A DNA stretch of 64,000 bases from an uncultured Clostridia bacterium. Its GTDB lineage: Bacteria; Bacillota; Clostridia; Christensenellales; Borkfalkiaceae. Position 1 is the first letter of the stretch. Each line of letters opens with the position of its first letter. The stretch lies in NCBI GenBank assembly GCA_944342025.1, contig CALVMD010000002.1, positions 62,001 to 126,000 of the forward strand. Reading direction: 5' to 3'. Shown here in pieces: positions 14,730-23,251 of this stretch. Under the pieces are notes generated by a model. That model worked only from the letters and a program-made list of their open reading frames with translations, ran no database searches and was not told the origin of the DNA. The translations under genes were made by a program, and so were the position numbers.

Positions 14730-16109
14730 TTGGCAAAAACAAAATCGATATACGTATGCTCCGAATGCGGCACACAGAGCCCGCAATGGCTGGGGAGGTG
14801 CCCCGGCTGCGGCAAATTCGGCACCCTCGTAGAGGAGATAACCGAGAGCGCCGCGCCGCAAAAGGCCGTCAAACGGGAACGCTCGGTTTCCGCAAAGCGG
14901 CCCGTCCCCCTGTCCGAAGTGAAAGAAGAGCGGTTTGCGCGCGTCTCTTCGGGCATTGCGGAACTGGACACCGTACTCGGCGGGGGCATCGTGCCGGGCT
15001 CGCTCGTTCTCATCGGCGGCGACCCGGGCATCGGCAAAAGCACCCTTTTGACCGAAGTTTCCGCACACCTGTCGCGTACGCAGAAAGTTTTATACGTCTC
15101 CGCAGAAGAGAGCTGCTCGCAGGTGAAAATGCGCTGTTCCAGATTGAAACTCGACTCTTCCAACCTGCTCCTTCTCAACGAGACTTGCCTCGAAGACATC
15201 GAAGAGGCGATCATGGACGAAAAATTTGTGGTCATCGACTCCATTCAGGCGGTGTATACGAGCGAACTTTCTTCGGCGGCGGGCTCGGTCGGGCAGGTGC
15301 GCGAATGTGCGGGAAAGTTGCAGCGCATCGCCAAGGGACGGGGCATCACCTTTTTCATCGTCGGGCACGTGACCAAAGAAGGCGCGCTTGCGGGGCCGAA
15401 AGTGCTCGAACACATCATGGACACCGTTTTATACTTCGAGGGGGAGCGGGAAGAGAATTTCAAGATCCTGCGCGCGTACAAAAACCGTTTCGGCTCGGTG
15501 CAGGAAGTGGGCGTGTTCGAGATGACGGGCGAAGGCATTTACGGCGTTTCAGATTATTCGGGCATTTTCCTCTCCGAAAGCCGCGGAGAGGCCGCGGGCA
15601 GCTGCGTGACCCCCTCCGAGACGGGCAATCGCTGCATGATGGTGGAAATACAGACCCTTCTCGCCAAAACGGCGTACGGACTGCCCCGCAGAATGCCGCT
15701 CGGGATCGATTACAACAAAATGGTGCTGCTCATCGCCGTGCTTGAAAAAAGGTACGGGCTCCCCTTCTACAATCAGGACGTGTACCTAAACGCCATGGGC
15801 GGCATCCGCCTGAACGAACCCGCCGTCGACCTCGCCGTATGCGCGGCGCTGGCGAGCGGATTCAAAAACGAACCGATCGACAAGGACACCGCCGTATTCG
15901 GCGAAGTGGGCCTGACGGGAGAGGTGCGCGGCGTGACCTTTGCCGAAAAGCGGGTGAACGAATGCGTGAAGATGGGATTCAAACGGGTAATCTTTCCCGC
16001 CAAAAACTTTAAAAGCGTAAAAAAATACGAGGACAAGATACAGCTCGTCCCCGTGCAATACGTAAATCAGATGATCAGGCGCCTGTTCCCCGAACCCAAA
16101 ACAAACTGA
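14730..16109 (+). CDS. radA: DNA repair protein RadA
   Basis: A 459-residue RecA-like helicase that promotes branch migration in recombination. It has the N-terminal Cys4 zinc finger (CSECGTQSPQWLGRCPGC), the Walker A GGDPGIGKST near residue 93, the RadA-specific KNRFGS motif, and the C-terminal Lon-protease-like domain ending in RRLFPEPK. The start is a TTG at 14730, preceded by AAAGGAGAA; the next codons AKTKSIYVCSECG are the usual start. It follows the small hypothetical gene by 3 bp and ends near a hairpin terminator. Confidence 0.96.
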   Translation: MAKTKSIYVCSECGTQSPQWLGRCPGCGKFGTLVEEITESAAPQKAVKRERSVSAKRPVPLSEVKEERFARVSSGIAELDTVLGGGIVPGSLVLIGGDPGIGKSTLLTEVSAHLSRTQKVLYVSAEESCSQVKMRCSRLKLDSSNLLLLNETCLEDIEEAIMDEKFVVIDSIQAVYTSELSSAAGSVGQVRECAGKLQRIAKGRGITFFIVGHVTKEGALAGPKVLEHIMDTVLYFEGEREENFKILRAYKNRFGSVQEVGVFEMTGEGIYGVSDYSGIFLSESRGEAAGSCVTPSETGNRCMMVEIQTLLAKTAYGLPRRMPLGIDYNKMVLLIAVLEKRYGLPFYNQDVYLNAMGGIRLNEPAVDLAVCAALASGFKNEPIDKDTAVFGEVGLTGEVRGVTFAEKRVNECVKMGFKRVIFPAKNFKSVKKYEDKIQLVPVQYVNQMIRRLFPEPKTN

Positions 16110-16133
16110 CGCCTTCACAGAAAAATTTCGGAC

Positions 16134-16158
16134 GCCGCGCGGCCCAAGGCCGCGCGGC
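16134..16158. terminator. Bidirectional terminator between radA and the EamA gene
   Basis: An 11-bp GC stem, GCCGCGCGGCC with GGCCGCGCGGC, around a CAA loop between convergent genes. The minus strand continues GTCCGAAATTTTTC, the plus strand GCTCTCTTTG. Confidence 0.8.
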
Positions 16159-16180
16159 GCTCTCTTTGTCTGTATGCGCG

Positions 16181-17133
16181 TCACTGCGGCGGAAAGATAC
16201 CCTCCGGCGGCCCGTCTCCGCCTTGCGCAGCGCCCGCATCGGATTTCTTTTTCCTCCTAAAGAGCGGCTTATCCCGTGCGCAGAGCCACGCCCCTGCCGC
16301 CATGACCGCCAGCGCGATGAAATAAGTATAATGCGGCATTTCACGGAAGATCGCAAGAGATAAAAGCGTCCCGATAAACGGCGAGACCGCATAATAGGCG
16401 CTCGTCCTGGCGGCCCCCAACAGCCTCTGCGCATGCACATAAAAAAAATGCTCAGCCCGTAAGCGACCAACCCGACGCCGAGCGCGGCAAACACACTCCA
16501 TATGACCGAGATCCTCTCTCCGATGCAAAAACCGATCGCGAGCGACCCGAGCCCCGAAAAGATCCCTTTGAGCAATACGATCTGCATCGGATCTTTGGAA
16601 GATATTTTTCGCGTGCAGTTATTTTCCAGCCCCCAAAGCGCCGCCGCAAGCAAGACGAACAGCGCCCCTGGCGAAAAGCGGAAAGCCGCCGCGCCCTCGA
16701 CGGACAGCAATATACAGGCCGCCGTGACCAGCGCGATCCCCGCCCAGAGCCGCGCCGATATTTTTTCTTTAAAGACAAACAGCGCGATGAGCGCAGTCGC
16801 AACGATCTCGAAATTGTTGATCAGCGACGCATTTGCAGCCGACGTTGTGCGGAGCCCGAACATCAAACAGACGGGCGCGGCGATGTCGAGCGCGATCATC
16901 GCGAGCGTAAAGGGAAGTTCTGCCCTAGTAAGTTTTGTTTCGTTGCGGCCGGTTTTTGCCGCCTTGCGCACAAGCGCGACCGCGCCCATACCCAACCCCG
17001 CGCCGACATATAAAAATCCCGCCATGAGCGTGGGCGGCAGATAGTCGAGAAGCAACTTTGAAACGGGAGAATTGATCGCGTACAGCGCCGCCGCAAGGAC
17101 CGCGAAAAATATCCCTGTTCCCGCGCCCTTCAT
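16181..17133 (-). pseudogene. EamA/DMT-family permease, frameshifted in a T8 run
   Basis: A drug/metabolite-transporter-superfamily membrane protein of about ten helices, broken once. From 17133 the frame runs correctly through YGLSIFF, then meets eight A on the plus strand (16441-16448). Adding one T on the coding strand would join it to the frame reading YVHAQRLLGAARTSAYYAVSPFIG and on to the stop at 16181, which is exactly the expected second EamA repeat. As it stands, the first frame continues out of frame into radA's 3' end. Explanations are a real pseudogene, a slippage-controlled (phase-variable or transcriptionally corrected) gene, or a sequencing error. The ATG overlaps the csoR-like stop as ATGA. 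Confidence 0.85.
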
Positions 17134-17393
17134 AGCAAACTGTCGATGGCGCCGTTCAGCTTTTCAATCGCCGCCTTGTCGTTTTCCCGCACGGCCTCCG
17201 CTATGCAGTGCGCGATATGGTCTTTGAGGATGATCTTTCCGACGTTGGTCAGCTCCGAACGCACGGCGGCGATCTGGATGAGCACGTCGCTGCAATCCCT
17301 GCCCTCTTCCACCATCCTTTTGACGGCGTTCACATGTCCCGCCGCACGGGACAGCCTGTTCAGAACGGCCTGCGTATTTTCATGACGATCCAT
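17130..17393 (-). CDS. CsoR/RcnR-family metal-sensing repressor
   Basis: An 87-residue all-helical DUF156 repressor. The Cu(I)-type ligand set Cys34, His59, Cys63 is present with the spacing of CsoR (C-x24-H-x3-C), in the segments GRDCSDVLIQI and KDHIAHCIAE. This favours copper, although persulfide- or formaldehyde-sensing relatives share part of the pattern. A GC-rich inverted repeat between its promoter and start codon is a likely autoregulatory operator. The gene is coupled by ATGA to the EamA permease, so the permease may be the metal- or stress-induced target. Confidence 0.9.
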   Translation of the reverse strand: MDRHENTQAVLNRLSRAAGHVNAVKRMVEEGRDCSDVLIQIAAVRSELTNVGKIILKDHIAHCIAEAVRENDKAAIEKLNGAIDSLL

Positions 17394-17403
17394 AACGGCC
17401 TCC

Positions 17404-17422
17404 TATCCCCCCACGGGGGATA
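17404..17422 (-). promoter_or_regulatory. Probable CsoR-type operator
   Basis: TATCCCC (17404-17410) and GGGGATA (17416-17422) form an inverted repeat around a short C-rich centre, directly after the -10 box of the csoR-like gene. G/C-tract half-sites flanked by ATA are typical of CsoR/RcnR operators. Confidence 0.7.
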
Positions 17423-17427
17423 TTTGT

Positions 17428-17457
17428 ATTTTAACACCGAAAGCCGCGCAGCGTCAA
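17428..17457 (-). promoter_or_regulatory. Promoter of the csoR-like gene
   Basis: Minus-strand TTGACG (17452-17457), 18-bp spacer, TAAAAT (17428-17433). The operator covers the predicted transcription start. Confidence 0.65.
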
Positions 17458-17483
17458 GCACCCCCGCTCGATTTTCCCGCTTT

Positions 17484-18344
17484 TCACAATAATTTTTGCA
17501 GTGTTTCCCCCAAATCGCCCGCAATGCAGACGGAGCGGTCTTTGATCTCTTCGGGCGCATACGCAAGTTCGAGATTCAGGCAGGCATAACGCGACTCTTT
17601 TTCTGCATATACGCGCTGCCAGAACGGATATTTGATGATGCCCGGCGTATTCATGCCTACGCCCAGTTCGAGATATAATGTTTTTCCCTTTGTGTGCTCT
17701 TTCAAAAATTTCTGATAGCGCGCGTGCGCCGCATGCCACCCCTCATCCTCGACGAAAGCACCGTCTGCGCGGAGATTGGTCGTCATCGGCCTGCCGCAGA
17801 CGGGACAGCGGGGTACAAGTTCCGGCGGGATCTTTCCGTCCTTCTGCTTTTCGAGCATTTCGCGCACCGCCGCCTCGTTGTCATACGTCTTCTGACGGCA
17901 CGGAAGCGAGCACTGGAACAGCCCGTAATCCCCCTGCGTATAGAACAGCCTCTCCTTTTCGAACCCCGCGACCTGAAAACGATGGTCGACGTTGGTCGTC
18001 AACACAAAGTACTCCTTGCCCGACAGAAGGCGCAGAAGATCTTCGTACGGCTTGCCTGCGGGCTGGTCATAGCGGTTGACATAGATCATGCGCGACCAAT
18101 AGCCCCAGAACTCTTCCAAAGAGGAGAATGGGTAAAACCCGCCCGAATACATATCGTGAAAGCCGTATTTCTGCTCGAAATCAGAAAAATACTTTTTGAA
18201 CCGTTCTCCGCCGTAGGCAAATCCGGCGGCAGCCGAAAGCCCCGCCCCCGCGCCGACGACGACCGCGTCGGCCGAGCGCAGCCACTCCTTTAACAGATCG
18301 ATCTCACCCCGCCTGACCTGCGGGTCCTTTCCGCATTCCTGCAT
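17484..18344 (-). CDS. Sir2-family NAD-dependent enzyme
   Basis: A 286-residue sirtuin-fold protein. The NAD-binding GAGAGLSAAAGFAYGG and the catalytic region TTNVDHRFQVAGF are clear; a zinc site is suggested by CSLPC and CPVCGRPM. The wording of the first motif and the YGFHDMYSGGFYPF segment resembles the SirTM branch, which ADP-ribosylates a lipoylated GcvH-like protein, but no macrodomain, GcvH-L or LplA2 gene is nearby. Deacylase activity remains possible. The start was set at the ATG at 18344 because a CGGAGGC ribosome site precedes it; an upstream ATG would overlap a hairpin. The Rrf2 regulator lies immediately upstream. Confidence 0.85.
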   Translation of the reverse strand: MQECGKDPQVRRGEIDLLKEWLRSADAVVVGAGAGLSAAAGFAYGGERFKKYFSDFEQKYGFHDMYSGGFYPFSSLEEFWGYWSRMIYVNRYDQPAGKPYEDLLRLLSGKEYFVLTTNVDHRFQVAGFEKERLFYTQGDYGLFQCSLPCRQKTYDNEAAVREMLEKQKDGKIPPELVPRCPVCGRPMTTNLRADGAFVEDEGWHAAHARYQKFLKEHTKGKTLYLELGVGMNTPGIIKYPFWQRVYAEKESRYACLNLELAYAPEEIKDRSVCIAGDLGETLQKLL

Positions 18345-18380
18345 AAAAGCCTCCGAAAAAATGTATCGCCCCTTAAGCGG

Positions 18381-18406
18381 CCGCACGCTGTCCGCGTGCG
18401 GTTTTT
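18381..18406 (+). terminator. Hairpin with T-tract between rrf2 and the Sir2 gene
   Basis: CCGCACGC and GCGTGCGG form an 8-bp stem followed by TTTTT on the plus strand. No plus-strand gene precedes it, so its role is unclear; on the minus strand it could be a processing or pausing hairpin between rrf2 and the Sir2 gene. Confidence 0.45.
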
Positions 18407-18448
18407 ACGCCGATCGCAACGGGTACGCCGCAAATACGGCGGCCGCTG

Positions 18449-18880
18449 TTATGCGCCCCTGTGCGCCTCGAATTCCTGCACGATCTGCGCCAGCGTCACC
18501 CCGCGCAGCGAATTTTCCAGAGCCGCCTGCGCATCCGCCAGATGGACATCCAAAACGGAGTGGATGCTGCGCCCCACGGGACAGCTCGGGTTGGGATTTT
18601 CATGAAAATGAAACAGGTCTCCGTCCACGCATTCCACAGCCCTGTACACGTCGTATAAAGTGATCTCTTTGAGGTCCTTCACGATATCCGCGCCGCCGCT
18701 GCCCGCCTTGACTTCGATCATGCCCGCCCCTTTCAGGCTCAGAAGCGTCCTGCGGATGACGACGGGATTGACGTTCACGCTCGCCGCGATAAAATCCGAC
18801 GTCGTCTTCTCCTTTCCGGAAAAATAATAGATGACCAGCAGCGTATGCACCGCCACCGTAAATCTGGATGTGATCTTCAT
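18449..18880 (-). CDS. Rrf2-family transcriptional regulator
   Basis: A 143-residue winged-helix regulator: N-terminal MKITSRFTVAVHTLLVIYY, recognition-helix region PVVIRRTLLSLKGAGMIEVKAG and C-terminal dimer helix. It lacks the three-cysteine Fe-S cluster of IscR/NsrR; only two dispersed cysteines are seen (VECVDGD and PSCPVG), placing it with the YwnA-like group. A perfect palindrome overlaps its own -35 box, indicating autorepression. The Sir2 gene downstream is the probable co-regulated target. Confidence 0.9.
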   Translation of the reverse strand: MKITSRFTVAVHTLLVIYYFSGKEKTTSDFIAASVNVNPVVIRRTLLSLKGAGMIEVKAGSGGADIVKDLKEITLYDVYRAVECVDGDLFHFHENPNPSCPVGRSIHSVLDVHLADAQAALENSLRGVTLAQIVQEFEAHRGA

Positions 18881-18903
18881 GTCCTCTGTCCTCCTTTTAC
18901 GAT

Positions 18904-18940
18904 ATTATAGCGGCCTTTTATTGTAATGTCAAGCATTACA
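18904..18940 (-). promoter_or_regulatory. Consensus promoter with Rrf2-type operator
   Basis: Minus-strand TTGACA (18927-18932), 17-bp spacer, TATAAT (18904-18909), a perfect consensus pair. The inverted repeat TGTAATG (18922-18928) and CATTACA (18934-18940) straddles the -35 box, so a bound dimer would block polymerase. Confidence 0.8.
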
Positions 18941-18956
18941 TCTAATTCGAAAAGAA

Positions 18957-18982
18957 AACGGCCCGCAAAAATACGGACCGTT
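18957..18982 (-). terminator. Terminator of the tig-clpP-clpX run
   Basis: A 9-bp stem (18957-18965 with 18974-18982, one G-T pair) followed on the minus strand by TTCTTTT, right after the clpX stop codon. Confidence 0.75.
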
Positions 18983-18986
18983 AAGT

Positions 18987-20210
18987 TTATGCGCTCTTTT
19001 TGATCACTTCGGGTTTCGCCGTCCCCAAAACGCATTCGCGGGTGATGCGCACCTCGCTGATGTTGTCCGCCGTGGGGATGTCGTACATCACGTCGGTCAT
19101 CAGATTTTCGATGATGGTACGCAGTCCCCTCGCGCCCGTTTTCAGGCGGATGGCTGTATTTGCGATCTCGCTCACGGCGGCGGCGTCGAAGGAAAGTTTC
19201 ACCCCGTCCATGCCGATAAGTTTCTGATATTGTTTGATGATGGCGTTTTTCGGCTCGGTAAGGATCTTGACGAGCGCCTCTTCGTCGAGGGGCTTTAAGC
19301 TCACGACGATGGGAACGCGCCCGACAAACTCGGGGATCAGCCCGAATTTTGTCAGATCCTGCGGTTTGACGTCTTCGAGCGCTTCATAATCCATTTCGTC
19401 GCCGGGGTTACGCACCTTTCCGCCGAAGCCGAGGGACGTATCGTCCTTGCGCTTTGCCACGATCTTATCCAATCCTACGAACGCGCCGCCGCAGATGAAA
19501 AGGATGTTGGTCGTGTCGATGCGCATACACTCCTGCTGCGGGTGCTTTCTGCCGCCCTGCGGCGGCACGCTGGCGACCGTGCTTTCGATGATCTTCAAAA
19601 GAGCCTGCTGCACGCCTTCGCCGGAAACGTCGCGCGTGATGGACACGTTCTCGCTCTTTCTGGCGATCTTGTCGATCTCGTCGATGTAAATGATGCCGCG
19701 CTCCGCCTTTTCGATGTCGTAATCGGCGTTCTGGATGAGTTTGAGGAGAATGTTCTCCACGTCCTCTCCGACGTAGCCCGCCTCGGTCAGCGTGGTCGCA
19801 TCGGTCGTCGCGAACGGCACGTTCAGGATGCGCGCGAGGGTGCGCGCGAGCAGGGTCTTGCCGCAGCCCGTAGGCCCGAGAAGCAGGATATTGCTCTTTT
19901 CGATCTCGACGTCGTCGTCAGACTTGGAGATCTCGCTGTTGATGCGCTTGTAATGATTGTATACGGCGACGGACAGCACTTTTTTGGCTTTGTCCTGCCC
20001 GACGATATATTTGTCGAGTTCCGCCTTGATCTCGGCGGGCTTTTTCAGCTCCACCTTATCGGAAGGCGAACTCGTTACGGACTTGATCTCTTCGTTGCAG
20101 ATCTCGATGCACTCGTCGCAGATATTCAGTCCGTTCGGTCCCGCGATCAGCCGCTTGACCTGGTTTTTGCTCTTTCCGCAAAAAGAACAGAACTGTTCTT
20201 CGTCTCTCAT
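18987..20210 (-). CDS. clpX: ATP-dependent Clp protease ATP-binding subunit ClpX
   Basis: A 407-residue AAA+ unfoldase that feeds substrates to ClpP. The N-terminal Cys4 zinc domain ([12 protein letters not shown] ... CDECIEIC), Walker A GPTGCGKT, Walker [10 protein letters not shown], and the ClpP-docking IGF-like loop region (here near FGGKVRN, not fully canonical) are seen. The start has a GGGAGG site. It follows clpP by about 120 bp with no clear terminator between, so the conserved tig-clpP-clpX order is kept. Confidence 0.98.
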   Translation of the reverse strand: MRDEEQFCSFCGKSKNQVKRLIAGPNGLNICDECIEICNEEIKSVTSSPSDKVELKKPAEIKAELDKYIVGQDKAKKVLSVAVYNHYKRINSEISKSDDDVEIEKSNILLLGPTGCGKTLLARTLARILNVPFATTDATTLTEAGYVGEDVENILLKLIQNADYDIEKAERGIIYIDEIDKIARKSENVSITRDVSGEGVQQALLKIIESTVASVPPQGGRKHPQQECMRIDTTNILFICGGAFVGLDKIVAKRKDDTSLGFGGKVRNPGDEMDYEALEDVKPQDLTKFGLIPEFVGRVPIVVSLKPLDEEALVKILTEPKNAIIKQYQKLIGMDGVKLSFDAAAVSEIANTAIRLKTGARGLRTIIENLMTDVMYDIPTADNISEVRITRECVLGTAKPEVIKKSA

Positions 20211-20332
20211 GGATCTAACCTCCCACGCGCCGGACGGCGCGGTTCAAAAAATAACACAAAAGAAAGCATTCGCGGCACGAATGATTCTGTGCCGCGGATC
20301 TTTCCTGATTTTACGGGTTTTCCCCGCAGAGT

Positions 20333-20932
20333 TTATCTGGTATGGAACACTTTATCGATGAGCCCGTAACGGAGCGCGTCGTCTGCGGAAAGGTAATTGT
20401 CCCTGTCCGTATCGCGCTCGATCTCCTCGATGCTCCTGCCTGTATTTGCAGCGAGGATGCGGTTCATCTTATCCTTGATTTTCAGGATATGCTCGGCCTG
20501 GATCTTGATGTCGCTCGCCTGCCCCTGCGCACCGCCGAGCGGCTGATGGATCATGATCTCGCTGTTGGGCAGGGCAAAACGCTTGCCCTTTGCGCCGCTT
20601 GCCAAAAGAAAAGCGCCCATGCTCGCCGCCATGCCGATGCAGATGGTGGAAACGTCGCAATGGATATACTGCATCGTATCGTAGATCGCAAGCCCCGCAG
20701 AAATGCTTCCGCCCGGGCTGTTGATATACAGGCTGATGTCCTTGTTCATGTCCTTGGCTTCGAGGTAAATGAGCTGCGCGACGATGGTATTCGCCATGCC
20801 GTCGTTGATCTCGCCCGAAAGGAAGATGATCCTGTCTTCCAAAAGCCTGGAATAAATGTCGTACGAACGCTCGCCGCGGCTGGACTGCTCCACCACCATC
20901 GGGATGAGGTTCATAGAAATGTTGTCTTTCAT
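20333..20932 (-). CDS. clpP: ATP-dependent Clp protease proteolytic subunit
   Basis: A 199-residue serine peptidase. The catalytic triad is readable as Ser104 (GMAASMGA), His129 (MIHQPLGG) and Asp178 (RDTDRDNY), with spacing equal to Escherichia coli ClpP. The oxyanion-loop NSPGGS is present. The N-terminus ([10 protein letters not shown]) forms the axial loop that contacts ClpX. It sits 28 bp downstream of tig. Confidence 0.98.
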   Translation of the reverse strand: MKDNISMNLIPMVVEQSSRGERSYDIYSRLLEDRIIFLSGEINDGMANTIVAQLIYLEAKDMNKDISLYINSPGGSISAGLAIYDTMQYIHCDVSTICIGMAASMGAFLLASGAKGKRFALPNSEIMIHQPLGGAQGQASDIKIQAEHILKIKDKMNRILAANTGRSIEEIERDTDRDNYLSADDALRYGLIDKVFHTR

Positions 20933-20960
20933 TGCAACTCCTTAAAAATGCGTGCGGAGA

Positions 20961-22496
20961 TTACTCCGCTTTTCCCTCTTCGGGTTTTTCCGCCGCCTTT
21001 TTCGCCGTCGTCTTCTTTGCGGCAGGCTTTTTGGCGGGTTTTTCCGCGCCGTCGCCTTCGGCCTCGGCCTTTTTGGCGGCAGTTTTTCTGGCAGGCTTCT
21101 TTTCCGCGCCGTCTTCTGCCGCTTCGGCGGTCTTTTTCGCCGTCGTCTTCTTTGCGGCGGTTTTTTTGGCAGCGGGCTTTTTGGCGGGTTCTTCCGCCTT
21201 GTCGGTCAGATTGTTGTTCGCTTTGAGGAAGTCAAACAGCTTGTTGATGACGATATCGTTGCCGATATATTCCCTCTGCGCGTCGTCCACGTCTTTTTTG
21301 TACTCTTCGAGCGTCTTGTTTGCGGCTTTTGCGAACTCTTCGAGCTTTGCGTCGATCTCCGCATCCTCCGCCTTGATGTTCTCTTCGCGGATGATCTTAT
21401 CCACGACGAGCTGGCTCTTGACGGTGTCCAGCGCCTGCGCACGGTAACCGTTCCTGAAATCCTCCATCGTGCCGCCCATATATTTGAGGTAATCGGCGAG
21501 CTTCATGCCGCCGTACTGCATGCCGAGGCGGTATTCGGCGTTGCGCACCATCATATCGATCTGATTTTCGACCATGGCGTCGGGGATCTCGACTTCCGAC
21601 GTTTCGGAGATCGCGCGGAGGATATTGTTCTCCGTCTCCGCATCGCCCTTTTCTTTCGCCTGTTTTTCCAGCCTTTCGCGCGTTTCCTTTTTATAGGCTT
21701 CCACGCTCTCCGCGCCCGCCGCGTCCTTGATGAACTCGTCGGTCACTTCGGGCAGTTCTTTCTTTTCCAGCTTATTGAGTTTGACCGCGAACACCGCGTC
21801 TTTGCCCTTCAGCTCTTCTGCCTGATAATCGTCGGGGAATTTGACGTTGACGTCCTTCTCTTCGCCCACGTTCATGCCCACGACCTGCTCTTCAAATCCT
21901 GGGATAAAAGAGCCGCTGCCGAGGACGAGGGGATAATTTTCGCTCGTGCCGCCCTCAAATTTTTTGCCGTCGACGCTGCCCGAAAAGTCGATGGTCGCCG
22001 TATCGCCGTTTTCTGCCGCGCGGCCCTCCACCGCTACGAGGCGGGAGTTGCGCTCCTGCAATCTTCTGAGCTCCGCTTCCACATCCTCATCTTTTACATT
22101 ATACTCCGCCTTGACGATGTTTATACCCTTGTAGGCGCCGAGCTTTACGTCGGGCTTGACGGGCGTCGTCGCGATCAGGACCGCACCCTCGTCGCTGATG
22201 TCGCCCACGGAAAGTTCGGGCTGGCCGACGGCGGTAAAGTTATCCTTTTCCTTTTCGACAACGTCGTAATAGTGCTCGTTGAACAGCTCGTTGAGCGCGT
22301 CTTCGTAGAATACGCCCTTGCCGTAATTGAGCTCGATGACGTGCTTGGGCGCCTTGCCCTTGCGGAAACCGTTGACGAAATATCTGCCGCGGGTCTTCTG
22401 ATACGCCTGCATGTTGGCGCCGTCCCACTCCCCTTTATCGAAGGTGAGCGTGATTTTGACCGTGCTCTTTTCGGAAGGTTCTACCGTGTACTTCAT
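20961..22496 (-). CDS. tig: Trigger factor with histone-like C-terminal tail
   Basis: A 511-residue ribosome-associated chaperone and prolyl isomerase. It has the ribosome-binding GFRKGKAP signature, the FKBP domain (GDTATIDFSGSVDGKKFEGG) and the helical C-terminal chaperone arms up to about residue 428. The last 83 residues are Lys/Ala/Pro-rich repeats of the PAKKPAAKKT type, with about 23 lysines, like histone H1 or bacterial AlgP/HU tails. Ordinary trigger factors are about 430 residues and lack this. The tail may add RNA or ribosome affinity; this is inference. First gene of the tig-clpP-clpX group. Confidence 0.97.
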   Translation of the reverse strand: MKYTVEPSEKSTVKITLTFDKGEWDGANMQAYQKTRGRYFVNGFRKGKAPKHVIELNYGKGVFYEDALNELFNEHYYDVVEKEKDNFTAVGQPELSVGDISDEGAVLIATTPVKPDVKLGAYKGINIVKAEYNVKDEDVEAELRRLQERNSRLVAVEGRAAENGDTATIDFSGSVDGKKFEGGTSENYPLVLGSGSFIPGFEEQVVGMNVGEEKDVNVKFPDDYQAEELKGKDAVFAVKLNKLEKKELPEVTDEFIKDAAGAESVEAYKKETRERLEKQAKEKGDAETENNILRAISETSEVEIPDAMVENQIDMMVRNAEYRLGMQYGGMKLADYLKYMGGTMEDFRNGYRAQALDTVKSQLVVDKIIREENIKAEDAEIDAKLEEFAKAANKTLEEYKKDVDDAQREYIGNDIVINKLFDFLKANNNLTDKAEEPAKKPAAKKTAAKKTTAKKTAEAAEDGAEKKPARKTAAKKAEAEGDGAEKPAKKPAAKKTTAKKAAEKPEEGKAE

Positions 22497-22524
22497 GATC
22501 GTTCTCCTGAAAACAATAGTCTTT

Positions 22525-22530
22525 ATTATA
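22525..22530 (-). promoter_or_regulatory. Possible -10 box of tig
   Basis: Minus-strand TATAAT 29 nt upstream of the tig ATG; the -35 region (TTGTGT about 15 bp away) is poorly spaced, so this is a weak call. Confidence 0.4.
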
Positions 22531-22981
22531 CGTTACAGTATTTTAACACAAACGGCGCGTTTTGCAAAGCGTTTTTACGCGGCGCGGAAAAATAATTTCG
22601 CCCGCAGCCAGGACGGTCAATCCGAGGGCGAAAACCGCGTCCCCCGATTCCGCGAACAAGAGCGCAATACTGTCTGAAATACTGCGTCAGCGTATCGGAC
22701 GCGTCGTTCCTGGCGCGGGCGGGAGAAATGCGCACGGCCTCCCTTGCGGGCGGCACGGGCTCTGCAGGCTGACCGTCCTCGGTACCCGGAAGTTCATCCG
22801 TCGTTACGCCGAAATATCCGGACAGCCTGATCAGCGTGGAAGTGTCCGGCTCGGAAACGCCGCGCTCCCGGTTAGACCGCCCGATGGGTAAAATGAGCTT
22901 TTCGGCAAGCTCTGCCTGCGTGAGGCCGCGGCTGCGCCTGAGCGACGCGATTTTCTCTCCCAATTTATTTTCTCCCTGCAT
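22526..22981 (-). pseudogene. XRE-family regulator, probably frameshifted
   Basis: The start is strong: an AGGAGG site precedes the ATG at 22979-22981 and the protein begins MQGENKLGEKIASLRRSRGLTQAELAEKL, a typical Cro/C1 helix-turn-helix, followed by RERGVSEPDTSTLIRLSGYFGVTTDEL. The recognition-helix segment between them (ILPIGRSN) is one residue short and atypical. Past about residue 100 the reading frame yields an Arg/Pro-rich tail, while the next frame encodes a membrane-like stretch (DAVFALGLTVLAAGEIIF) ending at a nearby stop. This suggests an original HTH plus membrane-anchor protein with a shift near 22690, i.e. decay or sequence error. Its end abuts the tig promoter region. Confidence 0.65.
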
Positions 22982-23148
22982 GATTGCCTCCTGCACTCGA
23001 TTTTTGTCGCCTTCATTATAGGCCGAAAGCCAAAACCATGTCAATCTCTGCAAAAAAATTTTGACTCAAAGAATTACTGCGCGCGCCGGAACGCCCGAAA
23101 TTTTCCCCTTTTCCGCCCCTCCGGCGCAAAAACAGAACCGATTGCGGT

Positions 23149-23177
23149 TTGCTTTTTCCGCCGCTTTGCGGTATAAT
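23149..23177 (+). promoter_or_regulatory. Probable promoter of rqcH
   Basis: TTGCTT (23149-23154), 17-bp spacer, TATAAT (23172-23177), ahead of the gene at 23252. The -35 half is weak, the -10 perfect. Confidence 0.55.
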
Positions 23178-23251
23178 GAAAAAAGGCGCACCCCCCTTCG
23201 CACTGCGGCGGGGATGCCTGCCGCCTTTGACCGATTTACAAGGAGAATTTT

